Part shown: positions 10,033 to 18,290 of the stretch, piece after piece
Layout of the letters: the number at the start of each line of letters is the position of its first letter
Position numbering within the stretch: the stretch's first letter is position 1
Assembly: GCF_015207425.1 (NCBI RefSeq)
Contig: NZ_JADEWZ010000031.1
Location: 1-61,297, forward strand
Direction of reading: 5' to 3'
DNA: 61,297 nucleotides
From: Lusitaniella coriacea LEGE 07157
Lineage (GTDB): Bacteria > Cyanobacteriota > Cyanobacteriia > Cyanobacteriales > Spirulinaceae
The notes under the pieces: generated by a model
Seen by the model: only the letters and a program-made list of their open reading frames with translations
What the model was told of the DNA's origin: nothing
The model's database searches: none
Translations under genes and position numbers: made by a program

Positions 10033-10071
10033 GCTGAATGCTACAATTTGGGGCGAAACTCAGATTTATAT

Positions 10072-10090
10072 GAGAATGATAATCATTCGT
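10072..10090. promoter_or_regulatory. Fur-box-like palindrome
   Basis: Contains the perfect 15-nt palindrome GAATGATAATCATTC. Aligned to the 19-bp Fur consensus GATAATGATAATCATTATC it matches at 15 positions, including the whole central 13. It is about 180 bp upstream of the C-methyltransferase at 10271, with no other gene between, so it may link that part of the glycan cluster to iron supply. Binding is inferred from sequence only. Confidence 0.5.
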
Positions 10091-10170
10091 GTACGAACTT
10101 AGCGATGTCCTTAAGTTGAATCAAAATTCCCCATAAGAGCTAATTCCTGAAGTAAGGATTAAATGCTCGT

Positions 10171-10242
10171 GTAGGGTGGGTAATACCGCGATTCGATGGA
10201 TAGATATCGACCTATTAGCCTTCTTATTCGCCGTAACCCACC
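10171..10242. repeat. MITE-like element with short inverted ends
   Basis: The ends GGTGGGTAA (10175-10183) and TAACCCACC (10234-10242) are inverted copies apart from one base, with about 50 bp between. The GTAGGGTGGGTAAT and GTAACCCACC termini resemble non-autonomous cyanobacterial palindromic elements. It lies just upstream of the methyltransferase start. Confidence 0.5.
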
Positions 10243-10270
10243 AAACCCAAGGTTTTCAAGCTGATAACTC

Positions 10271-11482
10271 ATGACTGCAATGAACTGTCGCGTTTGTGAC
10301 TCTACCAATCTAGAACTCGCCATCGACCTTGGCAACCAGCCTTGGTGCAACCACTTCCTCAAACCCGAAGAAGTGGGGAAAGAACCCTTTTATCCCCTGC
10401 GAGTCCTTTTCTGTCACGACTGTCACACCGTACAACTCGACTACACCGTGAAGAAGGAAATCATGTTTGGGGACCACACCTATCTCTCCGGCGTGACAAA
10501 ATCCCTCAGCCAACACTTCAAAACCGTTGCAGAAGAAATCGACAATCGCTTTTTTAAAAACACCCCAGAAAAGTCCGTTCTGGATATCGGTTCAAATGAT
10601 GGCACTCAACTCAAACATTTCCAAGCCTTGGGGTACGACGTTCTCGGCGTAGAATCCTCCAAAACCACCGCCAAAATTGCCAACGAAGCAGGCGTTCCCA
10701 CCCTCAATCAATTCTTCAACTTAGAAACCGCCAAACAACTTAACAGAAAATTCCACGCCATTAATGCGGCTGGCGTATTTTTCCACCTCGAAGAATTACA
10801 CTCCGCAGCCGAAGGAATTCGAGAAGCCTTGCGAGAGGATGGGGTATTTGTTGTACAGTTCCTCTACATGAAGCGCATCGTTGAAAACCTCGCCTTCGAC
10901 CAGATTTATCACGAGCATCTACTTTACTACAACCTCCAAACCATTGAAGTTTTGCTCAACCGCCACGGACTTTCCATGTTTGATGCCTATCTCTCTCCCA
11001 TTCACGGCGGTTCGATTATTGGCCTTGTCAGCCATCAAGGGAAACAGAAACCCAGCGACAGACTGCAACAAATGCGTCAAGCTGAAATTGAAGACAAGAG
11101 TAACGAACTCTCCACATACCTCGATTTTGCGCGACGTATCGAACAGATGAAAGCAGAAAACCTCGCCTACTTGGACGCTGCGAAGCAGGAAGGAAAGCGA
11201 GTCTTTGGTTTCGGCGCGCCCGTCAAAGGGAACACTCTGCTAAACTACTTTGGCATTGGCACGCAACATTTAGATTACCTCGTGGAAAAAAATGAATTGC
11301 GACGCGGACTCTATTCGCCGGGACAACATATCCCCGTTGTGATTGAAAAAGAACTGCAAGAGTTACCAGATATTTACTACGTTCTCGCCTGGAACTTTAA
11401 AAAAGAAATTCTTGCCAACAATCAAAACCTCATCAATCAAGGCGTGCAATTTTATTTTCCCGTGAACCCTAAAGAAGTATGA
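10271..11482 (+). CDS. sugar C-methyltransferase (TylCIII-like)
   Basis: SAM-dependent enzyme that adds a methyl branch to carbon next to the keto group of an NDP-4-keto-deoxysugar. Three parts are visible: an N-terminal zinc module with Cys6, Cys9, Cys48 and Cys51; a SAM-binding motif VLDIGSNDG at about 103-111; and a C-terminal domain with GFGAPVKGNTLLN. The active-site run YHEH (213-216) in IYHEHLLYY matches the Tyr/Glu/His set of TylCIII. 403 aa is normal. It overlaps the next gene by 4 bp (ATGA). With RfbF, RfbG and RfbH nearby, the likely substrate is a CDP-4-keto-dideoxyhexose, giving a branched sugar; the substrate is inference. Confidence 0.85.
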   Translation: MTAMNCRVCDSTNLELAIDLGNQPWCNHFLKPEEVGKEPFYPLRVLFCHDCHTVQLDYTVKKEIMFGDHTYLSGVTKSLSQHFKTVAEEIDNRFFKNTPEKSVLDIGSNDGTQLKHFQALGYDVLGVESSKTTAKIANEAGVPTLNQFFNLETAKQLNRKFHAINAAGVFFHLEELHSAAEGIREALREDGVFVVQFLYMKRIVENLAFDQIYHEHLLYYNLQTIEVLLNRHGLSMFDAYLSPIHGGSIIGLVSHQGKQKPSDRLQQMRQAEIEDKSNELSTYLDFARRIEQMKAENLAYLDAAKQEGKRVFGFGAPVKGNTLLNYFGIGTQHLDYLVEKNELRRGLYSPGQHIPVVIEKELQELPDIYYVLAWNFKKEILANNQNLINQGVQFYFPVNPKEV

Positions 11483-12405
11483 AAATTCTCGTTACTGGCG
11501 CAACTGGATTTCTCGGTACAACCCTGTGTGCGAAACTAGAGGAACAGGAACACGAACTGACTCGCCTCAACTCGAAAAATTGTGACCTCACGCAGCAAGA
11601 CGCACTCCTGCAATTCAAACAACCCGCCTACGATCGAATTTATCACCTTGCCGCCTGGACGCAAGCGGGGGATTTTTGCCTATATCATCCCGGCGAACAA
11701 TGGATTATCAACCAGCAAATTAACACCAACGTCCTAACCTGGTGGCAACAGCATCAACCCCAAGCGAAGTTGATTTGTATGGGAACCAGTTGTGCTTATG
11801 CGCCGGATATGGAATTGGTTGAGGAAAATTATTTGAACGGTTTGCCGATTGAGAGTTTGTTTACCTACGCGATGACCAAGCGAATGTTGTACGCGGGACT
11901 CTTAGCACTGCACAAACAGTTTGGTTTGAAGTATCTCTGCTTAGTTCCGTCCACTTTATATGGCCCAGGTTATCACACCGACGGACGGCAAATGCACTTC
12001 ATCTTCGACCTGATTCGTAAAATTATCCGTGGGAAACTGTATGGGGAACCCGTAATTTTGTGGGGAGATGGCTATCAGTCGCGAGAATTGGTTTTTGTAG
12101 AAGATTTCGCACAGATAGCAACGCAACTCGCCGACAGCGTTGACAACGAATTGATTAATATTGGTGCGGGAGAAGAGTTTCCCATCCGACATTTTGCTAA
12201 ACTGATTTGCGATCGCGTAAACTACGATTTTAATGCCATTCAATTTGATACGTCCCGCTATGTAGGTGCAAAATCGAAATGTCTTGCAGTTGGGAAGTTA
12301 CAGCATTGCCTTCCAGACTTGCAATTAACTCCCTTGGAGGTGGGACTGAGTAAAACCATTGATTGGTTTTGGCAAGAACAAGAGAAATTGTTACCCGCTA
12401 ATTAA
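11479..12405 (+). CDS. NAD-dependent epimerase/dehydratase (extended SDR)
   Basis: 308-aa sugar-nucleotide SDR with ILVTGATGFLG cofactor loop, IYHLAAWTQAGD, and a YAMTK motif supplying Tyr and Lys, followed by YGPGYHTDGR. The layout resembles GDP-fucose-synthase and 4-ketoreductase families. Its start is coupled by ATGA overlap to the C-methyltransferase, so it probably reduces or epimerises the methylated keto sugar. It is the second reductase candidate in the cluster, after the RmlD-like one at 4714; which acts first is unknown. Confidence 0.8.
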   Translation: MKILVTGATGFLGTTLCAKLEEQEHELTRLNSKNCDLTQQDALLQFKQPAYDRIYHLAAWTQAGDFCLYHPGEQWIINQQINTNVLTWWQQHQPQAKLICMGTSCAYAPDMELVEENYLNGLPIESLFTYAMTKRMLYAGLLALHKQFGLKYLCLVPSTLYGPGYHTDGRQMHFIFDLIRKIIRGKLYGEPVILWGDGYQSRELVFVEDFAQIATQLADSVDNELINIGAGEEFPIRHFAKLICDRVNYDFNAIQFDTSRYVGAKSKCLAVGKLQHCLPDLQLTPLEVGLSKTIDWFWQEQEKLLPAN

Positions 12406-12423
12406 TTCTATTTGGATTTTCTT

Positions 12424-13317
12424 ATGGGTTTTAGAGAGCATTTAAAAATGCGCCTCCGTAGAGGGTTAGGTTTATTAAATATTGAGGAACAAATTTGCGA
12501 AATTCAGAACACGCTACATAAAACAAAAACCGAATACTCTAAAGAATACTTCCAATCATTAATTGATACCAGTAAACCAGGGACGGTATTTAACTGTAAA
12601 ATCAATGGGATGGATTTGCTTGTTCCTGTTGAAATTCTACATCTTTATCCTCACTGTTTTCATCTCGACGAAGATCAAAAACCAGTCTATTGGGTTGAAA
12701 CCCGTCAGTCAGATTGGCTTTGCGATAAACTTAATCCCGGTGATATAGCCTTGGATATTGGTGCAGCATTTGGAGTAATTACGGCTGCATTATCCAAAAA
12801 AGTTGGCAACACAGGTCGTGTTTATGCCTTCGGCCCATCACGAACTGCTCAAACAATTTTGCAACACTTTAGCACGCTTAATAACCGGCAAAATGTTACA
12901 GTTGTTCCCAAAGCGATTTCAGAACGGATAGAACATCAAGAATTTTTTGAATATACTGCTAATAACGAATTATCTTGGGCATCTGATGCTTCATCCTTAG
13001 TTTTTAAAGATGCTAATCCCACACATGAAGGCAATATTAAATATACTGTTGAGGTTACAACACTTGATGACTTTGTTACTTCATTGGAAATAGAGCCTAA
13101 AGCAATTAAGATGGATATTGAAGGCTTTGAACTTTATGCGTTACAAGGTGGGAAAGAAACTTTAAAGAAATACACTCCCCATCTTTGTATTGATATTCAT
13201 CAAGATGTTAAAACGGGAGAATCAGCGTTGATTGGAGTTGAACCTTATTTACAAGAACTAGGATATCATCTCGAAATGGAAGGTCACGCGCTATATTGTA
13301 CTCCCTATAAAAGTTGA
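12424..13317 (+). CDS. FkbM family methyltransferase
   Basis: SAM-dependent O-methyltransferase of the FkbM family, often found in cyanobacterial polysaccharide clusters, where it methylates sugars. The SAM site is ALDIGAAFGVITAALSKKVG and the family motif KMDIEGFELYALQGG follows, then LCIDIHQDV. The N-terminal 100 residues are a family-specific leader. Start at the ATG 12424; a TTG at 12412 would add four residues. 297 aa. AT-rich compared with the rfb genes. It follows the SDR closely on the same strand. Confidence 0.82.
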   Translation: MGFREHLKMRLRRGLGLLNIEEQICEIQNTLHKTKTEYSKEYFQSLIDTSKPGTVFNCKINGMDLLVPVEILHLYPHCFHLDEDQKPVYWVETRQSDWLCDKLNPGDIALDIGAAFGVITAALSKKVGNTGRVYAFGPSRTAQTILQHFSTLNNRQNVTVVPKAISERIEHQEFFEYTANNELSWASDASSLVFKDANPTHEGNIKYTVEVTTLDDFVTSLEIEPKAIKMDIEGFELYALQGGKETLKKYTPHLCIDIHQDVKTGESALIGVEPYLQELGYHLEMEGHALYCTPYKS

Positions 13318-13454
13318 CCAGGAGGTATCCATCGAATTGCGACATTACCTACCCGACACAATCGACAAAACTTTAGGAATTCGCTCTAGTTTGTTCTCTT
13401 TTTGAAGAATTATCACTGCAAGGAAGAATAAATGAAACTTAAAAAAAAATTTCT

Positions 13455-14939
13455 TTGTTCTGGCAACCCAAAAATCAGTTTGTATTTAAGCTTTTAGCAC
13501 TATTACTCGTTGGCTCATTATTCATTAAAAGTCTTATTTACCTTGATGATAACGGCGATACTTGGATTTATCATCTCCCGTTTGCAGCAAGACTGTGGGG
13601 TTTAGTGACTCCAAATGAGTACATTTTAGAATACGAGCGAGAACTGATTTACCAAGGCTTTCCAAAACTTGCAAATTTCCTTCAAGGTTTTTTTTGGTGG
13701 ATTGCAGGGATAGAACAACCGCAAGCTGCAAATTTAGTGAGTTTCTTTAGTTTAGTTGGCTATTGCGTTTTTCTGCGTTCTTATCTCAAAATTCCCTTAT
13801 ACCTTTCAATCTTAGGATTACTGGCAGTTCCTTTAATTCATATCGCAGCAACGGCTTGTTATGTGGATTTGTTTTGCAATGTTTTTGTTGCAATTTTGAT
13901 TCTCATGACATACTTACTCTACGTTCGCGAGGATTTTTTGAATTGGCGTAATTTCATTCTATTTTCCCTTGCGGGTGCGGCGGCGGCGAATACGAAGTAT
14001 TTAACGGTTCCACCCATTGCAATAATTCTTGTATTTGTAATTGGAAGGGTTATTTTTTTATATGCTCGCCGTGCTTGGGGTGATTCTCAAAAGATTGCCA
14101 TTTTTATTTTAGGATTAATTATATCTAATTCATTCATCTTTGCTACGGAAATCAAAAACACAATAATATATCAAAATCCTTTTTATCCCCTAAAAATACA
14201 AATTGCTGGCGTAGTTTTGAACCATGCAATTGAACCATCTGAATATATGTCTCCGTACTTGAAATCGCTATTTCCTGCACAACGATGGTTATATTCTTTA
14301 TTGGAAATTGGAGCATTTGATGACCGCCGTCCTTGGCATTGGACGATTGCAATGGATTTCATTCCCTTGAGCGAAGATAGCTTTGGCGTTGGTGGTTATA
14401 TGGCTGCCTATGTCGTTTTTAATATTATTCTTTTTTTCTATTTATGTCGTCAGAAAAATCATCAAGCAAAGATAGCTTTGGCGTTCTTTACGGTTATGTC
14501 GTTAATAACTGCAATCTTGCCCTATTCGTACCAGCTTCGATATTATATGTACTGGATAATGGTCTTGATTGCGCTGAATTTATATCTTGCATCTCAATTA
14601 AACAATTCAAGTACAAAATCTTCTATTGTTACACCTCACAATATTGGTGTTATTTCAACTTCTGCTGTAATTGTATTTTGTATTTTAACGAAATGGAATT
14701 TTACGTTGCCAACCCATCATTCGCTCCCCATTTATATAGGATATTCTTTGGATACCAAAGTTTTCAGCCAAATCGAGGACGGTGAAGAGGTTTGTTTGGT
14801 GGGATTTGCACCGCGAACTTTCCTGTATAATTCAAAATTCAATCCGACTCGTCACTATTCTGTGAAAGCTGAGGCTGCACTTAGCCCGGATTATGTTGAA
14901 GAAAAGTGCGGTTCCCGTAGAATCATAGAAAACAAATAA
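13455..14939 (+). CDS. polytopic membrane protein with doubtful start
   Basis: 494 codons with about ten hydrophobic segments, for example LLALLLVGSLFIKSLIYL, AVPLIHIAATACYVDLFCNVFVAIL and KIALAFFTVMSLITAILPY. Possibly a GT-C glycosyltransferase or other glycan-assembly protein; family not recognised. The in-frame start is only a TTG at 13455 with no ribosome site. A much better start, ATG at 13432 with AGGAAG about 7 bases before it, is in another frame. The two are separated by a run of nine A residues (13441-13449), and one extra A would join them. This suggests a frameshift, slippage-dependent expression or a sequence error. Confidence 0.6.
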   Translation: MFWQPKNQFVFKLLALLLVGSLFIKSLIYLDDNGDTWIYHLPFAARLWGLVTPNEYILEYERELIYQGFPKLANFLQGFFWWIAGIEQPQAANLVSFFSLVGYCVFLRSYLKIPLYLSILGLLAVPLIHIAATACYVDLFCNVFVAILILMTYLLYVREDFLNWRNFILFSLAGAAAANTKYLTVPPIAIILVFVIGRVIFLYARRAWGDSQKIAIFILGLIISNSFIFATEIKNTIIYQNPFYPLKIQIAGVVLNHAIEPSEYMSPYLKSLFPAQRWLYSLLEIGAFDDRRPWHWTIAMDFIPLSEDSFGVGGYMAAYVVFNIILFFYLCRQKNHQAKIALAFFTVMSLITAILPYSYQLRYYMYWIMVLIALNLYLASQLNNSSTKSSIVTPHNIGVISTSAVIVFCILTKWNFTLPTHHSLPIYIGYSLDTKVFSQIEDGEEVCLVGFAPRTFLYNSKFNPTRHYSVKAEAALSPDYVEEKCGSRRIIENK

Positions 14940-14978
14940 TAACTTTCACGATGGGCGAATGACACTGACTCAAAGCTT

Positions 14979-14993
14979 GTGGGCATTGCCCAC
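14979..14993. repeat. short palindromic repeat
   Basis: GTGGGCA and TGCCCAC form a perfect 7-bp hairpin around one base, followed by CCTACG. The CATTGCCCACCCTA half also occurs at about 8341-8354. This is a common form of cyanobacterial REP-like sequence. Confidence 0.6.
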
Positions 14994-15055
14994 CCTACGA
15001 CGAAAGATCGAGGTTTTTAGCAATTTCCCTACTCTTATTGCAGCAACATTGCACT

Positions 15056-16240
15056 ATGGGCGTTAAAGCACCTGCTCAACTGTATCCCGAAATTTCGATT
15101 GTTATTCCTTGTCTCAATGAAGCAAAAACTCTACCTGCCTGCATTGCGAAGGCGAAGGAGGCGATTCGCCATCTAGATTTGCCGGGGGAGGTGGTGGTGG
15201 CAGATAACGGTTCGATAGATGGTTCTGTTGAACTCGCACAATCTTTGGGGGCAAGGGTTGTTAATGTCGCGATGAGGGGGTATGGTGCGGCGTTATGCTG
15301 GGGAATTCGGGCGGCGAAGGGAAAGTATGTGGTGATGGGGGATGGGGACGATTCCTATGATTTTCGCGAGGCGGGGTTGATGGTGGAAAAACTCCGGTTG
15401 GGGTACGACTTGTGTATGGGAACGCGAATTCGCGGGCAAATTATGCCCGGTGCGATGCCGTGGAAGAATCGCTATATTGGTACGCCGATTTTGACGATGA
15501 TGGTGAATTGGCTGTATCGCTGCTCTTTTTCCGATGTGAATTGTGGTTTGCGGGCGTTTACGAAGGAGGCGTTCGAGCAAATGCAAATGGAGTCGCGGGG
15601 GATGGAGTTTGCGTCGGAAATGTTGGTGAAGGCTTCAATTCTTGAGTTGAGGAGTACTGAGGTTCCTATCACTTTACACAAAGATGGGCGCGATCGCGCG
15701 CCCCATTTGCAACCCTGGGCGGATGGCTGGCGGCATTTGAAGTACATCCTTTTGTTTGCCCCAAAATTCGTGTATTGGCTGCCCGGTTGCCTCCTAATGG
15801 CGTTGGGAACCCTCCTCGCCCTTGCCTTGAATGCAAAACCGGGGGGAACGCCGATTTATTTCGCAAATTTCGCCTTAAACGACCATTGGATTGTGGTGGC
15901 TGCCGTTCTCTTCCTCGTGGGCTATCAAATCGCGGTCACCGGACTCCTCGCCTATTTGTACACCCTAACCCATCGCCTGCACGCGCGATCGCGCAACATG
16001 GATACCCTCATCCGCTTTGTCAGTTTGGAACGGATTATTTTCTTTGCGGCGTTGACATTCTCCGTGGGTTGTGTATTAGAATTTTCTGTTTTCCAAGCGT
16101 GGTTGAGTAGCGATTTTGGGGCGATGAATGCGATTCGTCCTGCGGTGACGGGAATGGCACTGATTTTGATGGGAACTCAAACCCTATTTAGTGGCTTCTT
16201 CTATGCCGTTCTCGCAGAAAAATACAAAGATGAATTGTAG
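15056..16240 (+). CDS. family 2 glycosyltransferase with C-terminal membrane domain
   Basis: Polyprenyl-phosphate or dolichyl-phosphate sugar-transferase-like GT2. The catalytic domain (about 1-230) has ISIVIPCLNEAKTLPAC, VVADNGSIDGSVE and the metal-binding VMGDGDDSYDF. The later VNCGLRAFTKEAFE motif is typical of DPM1/ArnC-like enzymes. The C-terminal 160 residues hold four membrane helices. It would load a sugar onto a lipid carrier for use by a polytopic GT-C enzyme, which fits the large membrane proteins on either side. Start at ATG 15056 rather than the upstream TTG at 15038, since family members start just before the first strand. 394 aa. Confidence 0.86.
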   Translation: MGVKAPAQLYPEISIVIPCLNEAKTLPACIAKAKEAIRHLDLPGEVVVADNGSIDGSVELAQSLGARVVNVAMRGYGAALCWGIRAAKGKYVVMGDGDDSYDFREAGLMVEKLRLGYDLCMGTRIRGQIMPGAMPWKNRYIGTPILTMMVNWLYRCSFSDVNCGLRAFTKEAFEQMQMESRGMEFASEMLVKASILELRSTEVPITLHKDGRDRAPHLQPWADGWRHLKYILLFAPKFVYWLPGCLLMALGTLLALALNAKPGGTPIYFANFALNDHWIVVAAVLFLVGYQIAVTGLLAYLYTLTHRLHARSRNMDTLIRFVSLERIIFFAALTFSVGCVLEFSVFQAWLSSDFGAMNAIRPAVTGMALILMGTQTLFSGFFYAVLAEKYKDEL

Positions 16241-16313
16241 CAATTCTCACTCTGGTGAGGCACAAAACTTGAAGCTATAGGGAAATGCATCCCATGAGTT
16301 GGAGAAATACTAT

Positions 16314-17600
16314 ATGAATTTCAAAGACAGGAAGACCCTGCATCAAATTCTTACAATCTTAGTCATTGCTTCTTTAATTGCGCTGTTCGCGCTGCGAATT
16401 TATGCCATCTATAAAACTGTACCCATTGTCACTTGGGATGACTTTCTGCACCGAAAGGGAGCCTTGCAAGGAGACTATTACAGCTCATTTTTAGGCGCAA
16501 TTGATGATGTAATTTTCCCCAATCCCAACCTGTTTGACGGACATCGAAGCGTGGGCTATCACGTTTGGTTGGTTTTAGGTTTAAAACTATCTTTATCGGG
16601 AAATCCAGAAGAAACTTGGCAACTGGTCAATCTCATCTTACTAGGAATTCAAGGTGCTGCACTCTTTGGTTTGAGTCGATGGGCAACAGGTCAATCCGTT
16701 TTTGCCGGCTTCGTTACCACCCTCTATCTCTCCTCTCCCATTGTTTTTGGTATGAATCGCTGGATTATGACCGAAAACTTTGTCTTTACCGCCACTCTCA
16801 TCTTCTCTTTCCTCCCCGCGCTATTACTCACCCGTCGTTTTGAAGTGCGGTGGAAAGAAATTCTCGCAGCAATTTTTGTCGCTTGGGGAATTGGAATTTT
16901 TGCTACGTTGCGGGAATACGCGCTACCGAGTTATTTCATTTTATCTTTTTGTACAGTTCTGGCTTTACTGTGGGAGCGTCGCTGGGTCGCCGCAGGATTT
17001 GTGTTTGCCATTCTGTCTGGCTATAACATCACGATGCTTTATGGCTGGAAAATTCTCTTTCGCGTTATCTCCCAGAAAACGACGCAGGTGGAATATTTTC
17101 ATCCCATGCCCGAATGGATTCCGCACATTATCCTGTATGCAGTGGGTTCGGCATTAACTATTTTAATGGTTGTGGGAATCGGGGCAATTTTGTGGCGACT
17201 GTTTCAACTCAATCAAACCTCCCTCAAAACCCGACTCACCGGACTCCACATTTTTTGGATGGGACATCTGGTTTTAATCCCCATCTACATTGCTGCAATC
17301 CTCATCACAGACAATCGACCCGTTCGCGCGGCAATTCCCTTAATGATGTCCCTTTTAACCACAATTCTCGTGGGGTTGCGCGTCGTTAACCTTCCCCAAC
17401 GCTGGTTGAATTTCCCCCAAACTCAAGCCTTTTTCATTGGTTTAATCGCCCTTTCCTGGGTCATCTTAAGCCATCAACTCTTCATCGCCTTCGATGGCGG
17501 TGCAACCTATGCACATCACGCGACGAACCTGGAATATTACAACCATCCCCTACGGCTTCGTCCCCTCGAAGATTCCAACGATATGCACGTCACGTATTAG
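16314..17600 (+). CDS. polytopic membrane protein, possible GT-C glycosyltransferase
   Basis: 428-aa protein with about nine membrane segments, beginning ILTILVIASLIALFALRIYAI and including ILMVVGIGAILWRLF. An early loop contains VTWDDFLHRKGALQGDYYS, an acidic motif of the kind GT-C enzymes place in the first external loop. I do not recognise a named family. GGAG lies about 10 bases before the ATG 16314; a TTG at 16299 is an alternative. Immediately after the lipid-sugar synthase-like gene, which makes a paired function plausible. Last gene of the glycan cluster. Confidence 0.55.
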   Translation: MNFKDRKTLHQILTILVIASLIALFALRIYAIYKTVPIVTWDDFLHRKGALQGDYYSSFLGAIDDVIFPNPNLFDGHRSVGYHVWLVLGLKLSLSGNPEETWQLVNLILLGIQGAALFGLSRWATGQSVFAGFVTTLYLSSPIVFGMNRWIMTENFVFTATLIFSFLPALLLTRRFEVRWKEILAAIFVAWGIGIFATLREYALPSYFILSFCTVLALLWERRWVAAGFVFAILSGYNITMLYGWKILFRVISQKTTQVEYFHPMPEWIPHIILYAVGSALTILMVVGIGAILWRLFQLNQTSLKTRLTGLHIFWMGHLVLIPIYIAAILITDNRPVRAAIPLMMSLLTTILVGLRVVNLPQRWLNFPQTQAFFIGLIALSWVILSHQLFIAFDGGATYAHHATNLEYYNHPLRLRPLEDSNDMHVTY

Positions 17601-17824
17601 GATAAGGAGGCGGAGTAAAAGTTGGAGCTTTAGGCGCGATCGCGCGATCGAAAAAATATCGCTCTCATTTCCAGAAAGATGCTAGTATAAAAGCTGAGAA
17701 TCAACAGATTAATGATTAGGTTTGTATCCAGTATCTAAGGTCTTTTCCATAAAGTATTGAGCAAGTTCTTTACCAATAATTCTGTCTCTCTAAACACAAC
17801 ACTCATTGAGAAGACGATTCAAGT

Positions 17825-18100
17825 ATGTCAATCTATGTAGGCAACTTATCTTACGATGTCAGTCAAGAAGACTTGACTCAAGTCTTTACCGAATATGGAA
17901 CAGTTAAACGGGTTCATATTCCGAGCGATCGCGAAACGGGTCGCCCAAGAGGATTTGCGTTCGTGGAAATGGAATCCGAAGCGAATGAAGATGAAGCCAT
18001 TCAAGCTTTAGATGGAGCAGAATGGATGAATCGCGAGTTAAAAGTGAATAAAGCCAAACCTCGCGAAAACAGAAGTGGCGGCCGCAATAACCGCTTCTAG
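17825..18100 (+). CDS. RRM RNA-binding protein (Rbp family)
   Basis: Single RNA-recognition-motif protein of the cyanobacterial Rbp family, which bind mRNA and are often cold-induced. RNP2 is IYVGNL at residues 3-8 and RNP1 is RGFAFVEM at about 40-47. A Gly/Arg/Asn-rich tail (GGRNNRF) ends the 91-aa protein. It is monocistronic, with a leader of more than 100 bases that is common for rbp genes, and a clear terminator at 18129-18183. Confidence 0.93.
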   Translation: MSIYVGNLSYDVSQEDLTQVFTEYGTVKRVHIPSDRETGRPRGFAFVEMESEANEDEAIQALDGAEWMNRELKVNKAKPRENRSGGRNNRF

Positions 18101-18128
18101 TGCCTCTTGCAGTAAATTTAAAAATTAG

Positions 18129-18183
18129 CGCTTCTAGGAATTAAACGGATTGCTTTCGTATTATTCTCCTGGAAGCGTTTTTT
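18129..18183 (+). terminator. intrinsic terminator of the rbp gene
   Basis: CGCTTCTAGGA (18129-18139) pairs with TCCTGGAAGCG (18167-18177), one G-U pair, and is followed at once by six T residues. Confidence 0.85.
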
Positions 18184-18290
18184 CTGTTGATTAGCTCGTG
18201 GGAAGGGAGATGCCATTTCGCGTAAGAACCTAAATTCTCGCATTGCTATAGTGAGGGTTTAACATCTTACTCGATTAAAACAGAAAGAAA

